DNA of 8,230 bases from an uncultured Mollicutes bacterium (GTDB lineage: Bacteria; Bacillota_I; Bacilli_A; UBA3375): the NCBI GenBank assembly GCA_947313935.1, contig CAMZNW010000021.1:1-8230 (forward strand). Direction: 5' to 3'. The position numbers and the translations under genes were made by a program. The notes beneath the pieces are model-generated. The model was not told where the DNA came from. It worked only from the letters and a program-made list of their open reading frames with translations, and ran no database searches. The first letter of the stretch is position 1. Each line of letters begins with the position of its first letter. Positions 6,893-8,230 of this stretch are shown piece by piece.

Positions 6893-8230
6893 ATGAAAAT
6901 AACTGCAAAAAAATATAGTGAGATGCTTATGTATGGAGCAGAAGTTTTAAATGGACAAAAAGAAGAAGTTAATAATTTAAATGTTTTTCCAGTTCCAGAT
7001 GGAGATACAGGTTCTAATATGAATATGACTTTTCAAGCTGGTGTAAATTCTATTTTGAATAACTCAAATAATGAAATTGCAGAACTTGCAAAATCATTTT
7101 CAAAAGGTCTTTTAATGGGGGCACGTGGTAATTCAGGAGTGATTTTATCACAATTTTTTCGTGGAATTGCTGAAGGATTAGAAGGAATTATTGAAGCAAG
7201 TGTTGTAGAATTTCATAAAGCTTTACAGCAAGGTGTTGTTCGTGCATATGGTTCTGTTATTAAAGCAGTAGAAGGAACTATATTAACAGTTGCACGAGAA
7301 ATGGTTGAAAATACAAGTGATAATACATTAGATTTTGAAGAATATTTAACAAATATTGTTAAAAATGCACATATTTCTTTAGAAAATACTCCTAATATTT
7401 TACCAATATTAAAAGAAGCTAATGTTGTAGATAGTGGTGGAGCAGGTTTAGTATATATTTTTGAAGGAATGTTAGCTAATTTAAAAGGTGAAAAAGTAGA
7501 AATAAAACAAAATTTTGAATCTTTTAGACAAACAGAAGAACATATATTAGATCCAAAAAAAATAATTTATAGATATTGTACAGAAATTTTAATAAAATTA
7601 AAGAATACAAATAGTGATATAAATGTTATTCGAGAAAAGTTAATAACTTTTGGTGATTCTATTGTAGCAATTATAGATGAAGATATTTTAAAAGTTCATG
7701 TCCATACAGAACAACCGACAAAAGTATTTGAATATGGAAGTTCACTTGGAGAGATAATTACATTAAAATCTGAGAATATGCGTATTCAAGCAGAAGAAGA
7801 AATAATCAAAAAATCAGAAAATAAAAAAGATATTGGAATTGTAACAGTTGTATCTTCTGCTCGTTTAGGTGATTTATTTGAAAAAATTCAAGATGTTGAA
7901 TTAATTATTGGAGGACAAACTTTAAATCCGTCAATAGAAGATATTACAAAAGCTATATATAATGTTAATGCTAAAAATGTTATTTTGATGCCAAATAATT
8001 CAAATATTATGATGGCAGCCAATGCAGCTAAAGAAATGATTACAGATGTAAATATTGAAATTATTCCAACTAAACATATGACTCAAGCATTAGAATGTTT
8101 GATTAATATAGATTTAGAAAGTACTTTTGAACAAAATATTATGCAATTAAATGATTGTTTAGATAATATTGTAAATATTGAAATTACTCATGCTATTAAA
8201 GATACTAGTATTGAAGGGGTATTAATTAAA
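6893..8230 (+). CDS. fakA: Fatty acid kinase FakA (DAK2 domain, YloV), 3'-truncated by window edge
   Basis: The ATG at 6893 follows a GAGGGG site (6882-6887). The frame stays open for 446 codons to the window end; the family is about 550 residues, so roughly 100 are missing. FakA transfers phosphate from ATP to a fatty acid bound by FakB, making acyl-phosphate for phospholipid synthesis. The N-terminal DAK2 kinase domain (about 1-200) has NVFPVPDGDTGSNMNMTF with metal-binding D36 and D38, GARGNSGVILSQ (76-87) and VDSGGAG (179-185). The middle domain keeps C229 (YCTE), H269 and H271 (KVHVHT), matching in order and spacing the Cys-His-His zinc site I recall from S. aureus FakA. ENMRIQAEE then leads into the C-terminal FakB-like domain, with GGQTLNPS and ILMPNNSN. 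No tryptophan and no internal TGA. No fakB lies in the window; fatty acids and FakB would come from elsewhere in the genome. Confidence 0.95.
   Translation, partial: MKITAKKYSEMLMYGAEVLNGQKEEVNNLNVFPVPDGDTGSNMNMTFQAGVNSILNNSNNEIAELAKSFSKGLLMGARGNSGVILSQFFRGIAEGLEGIIEASVVEFHKALQQGVVRAYGSVIKAVEGTILTVAREMVENTSDNTLDFEEYLTNIVKNAHISLENTPNILPILKEANVVDSGGAGLVYIFEGMLANLKGEKVEIKQNFESFRQTEEHILDPKKIIYRYCTEILIKLKNTNSDINVIREKLITFGDSIVAIIDEDILKVHVHTEQPTKVFEYGSSLGEIITLKSENMRIQAEEEIIKKSENKKDIGIVTVVSSARLGDLFEKIQDVELIIGGQTLNPSIEDITKAIYNVNAKNVILMPNNSNIMMAANAAKEMITDVNIEIIPTKHMTQALECLINIDLESTFEQNIMQLNDCLDNIVNIEITHAIKDTSIEGVLIK

Overview
This is a very AT-rich (roughly a quarter G+C by eye), gene-dense segment with all seven genes on the + strand and almost no intergenic DNA. 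Gene content and base composition point to a low-GC Firmicutes-derived lineage, most likely a Mollicute. The strongest clue is one in-frame TGA in an otherwise intact mutS, which is expected if TGA encodes tryptophan (translation table 4, as in Mycoplasma/Spiroplasma-type Mollicutes). None of the six visible stop codons is TGA (five TAA, one TAG), which agrees but is not decisive in so AT-rich a genome. The three other tryptophans in the window are all TGG, so a lesion in mutS is not excluded.

Layout. Bases 1-1723 hold the 3' part of tex (transcription accessory protein; N-terminus off the window). A 1-base overlapping start (TAATG) leads into a membrane-anchored extracytoplasmic protein that resembles the BMP/Med substrate-binding fold (1723-2775). 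mutS follows after 9 bases (2785-5268, TGA at 3100). A good extended -10 promoter lies at the mutS end and probably starts a second transcription unit: a UPF0154/YneF small membrane protein (5298-5519), an unrecognised lysine/glutamate-rich tail-anchored protein (5529-6524), an Asp23/YloU-family protein (6537-6890), and the fatty acid kinase gene fakA/yloV (6893 to the window end, cut off).

How they may work together. The asp23-like/fakA pair is the conserved yloU-yloV pair of Firmicutes. FakA phosphorylates fatty acids held by FakB for use in phospholipid synthesis, which suits an organism that takes up exogenous fatty acids. The tail-anchored protein just upstream of the Asp23-like gene is the least explained item; by analogy with staphylococcal AmaP, which holds Asp23 at the membrane, it could anchor the Asp23-like protein. 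tex and mutS are housekeeping genes for transcription and mismatch repair. No RNA genes, mobile elements, CRISPR arrays or clear terminators were seen, and there is no gene-free stretch over 300 bases.
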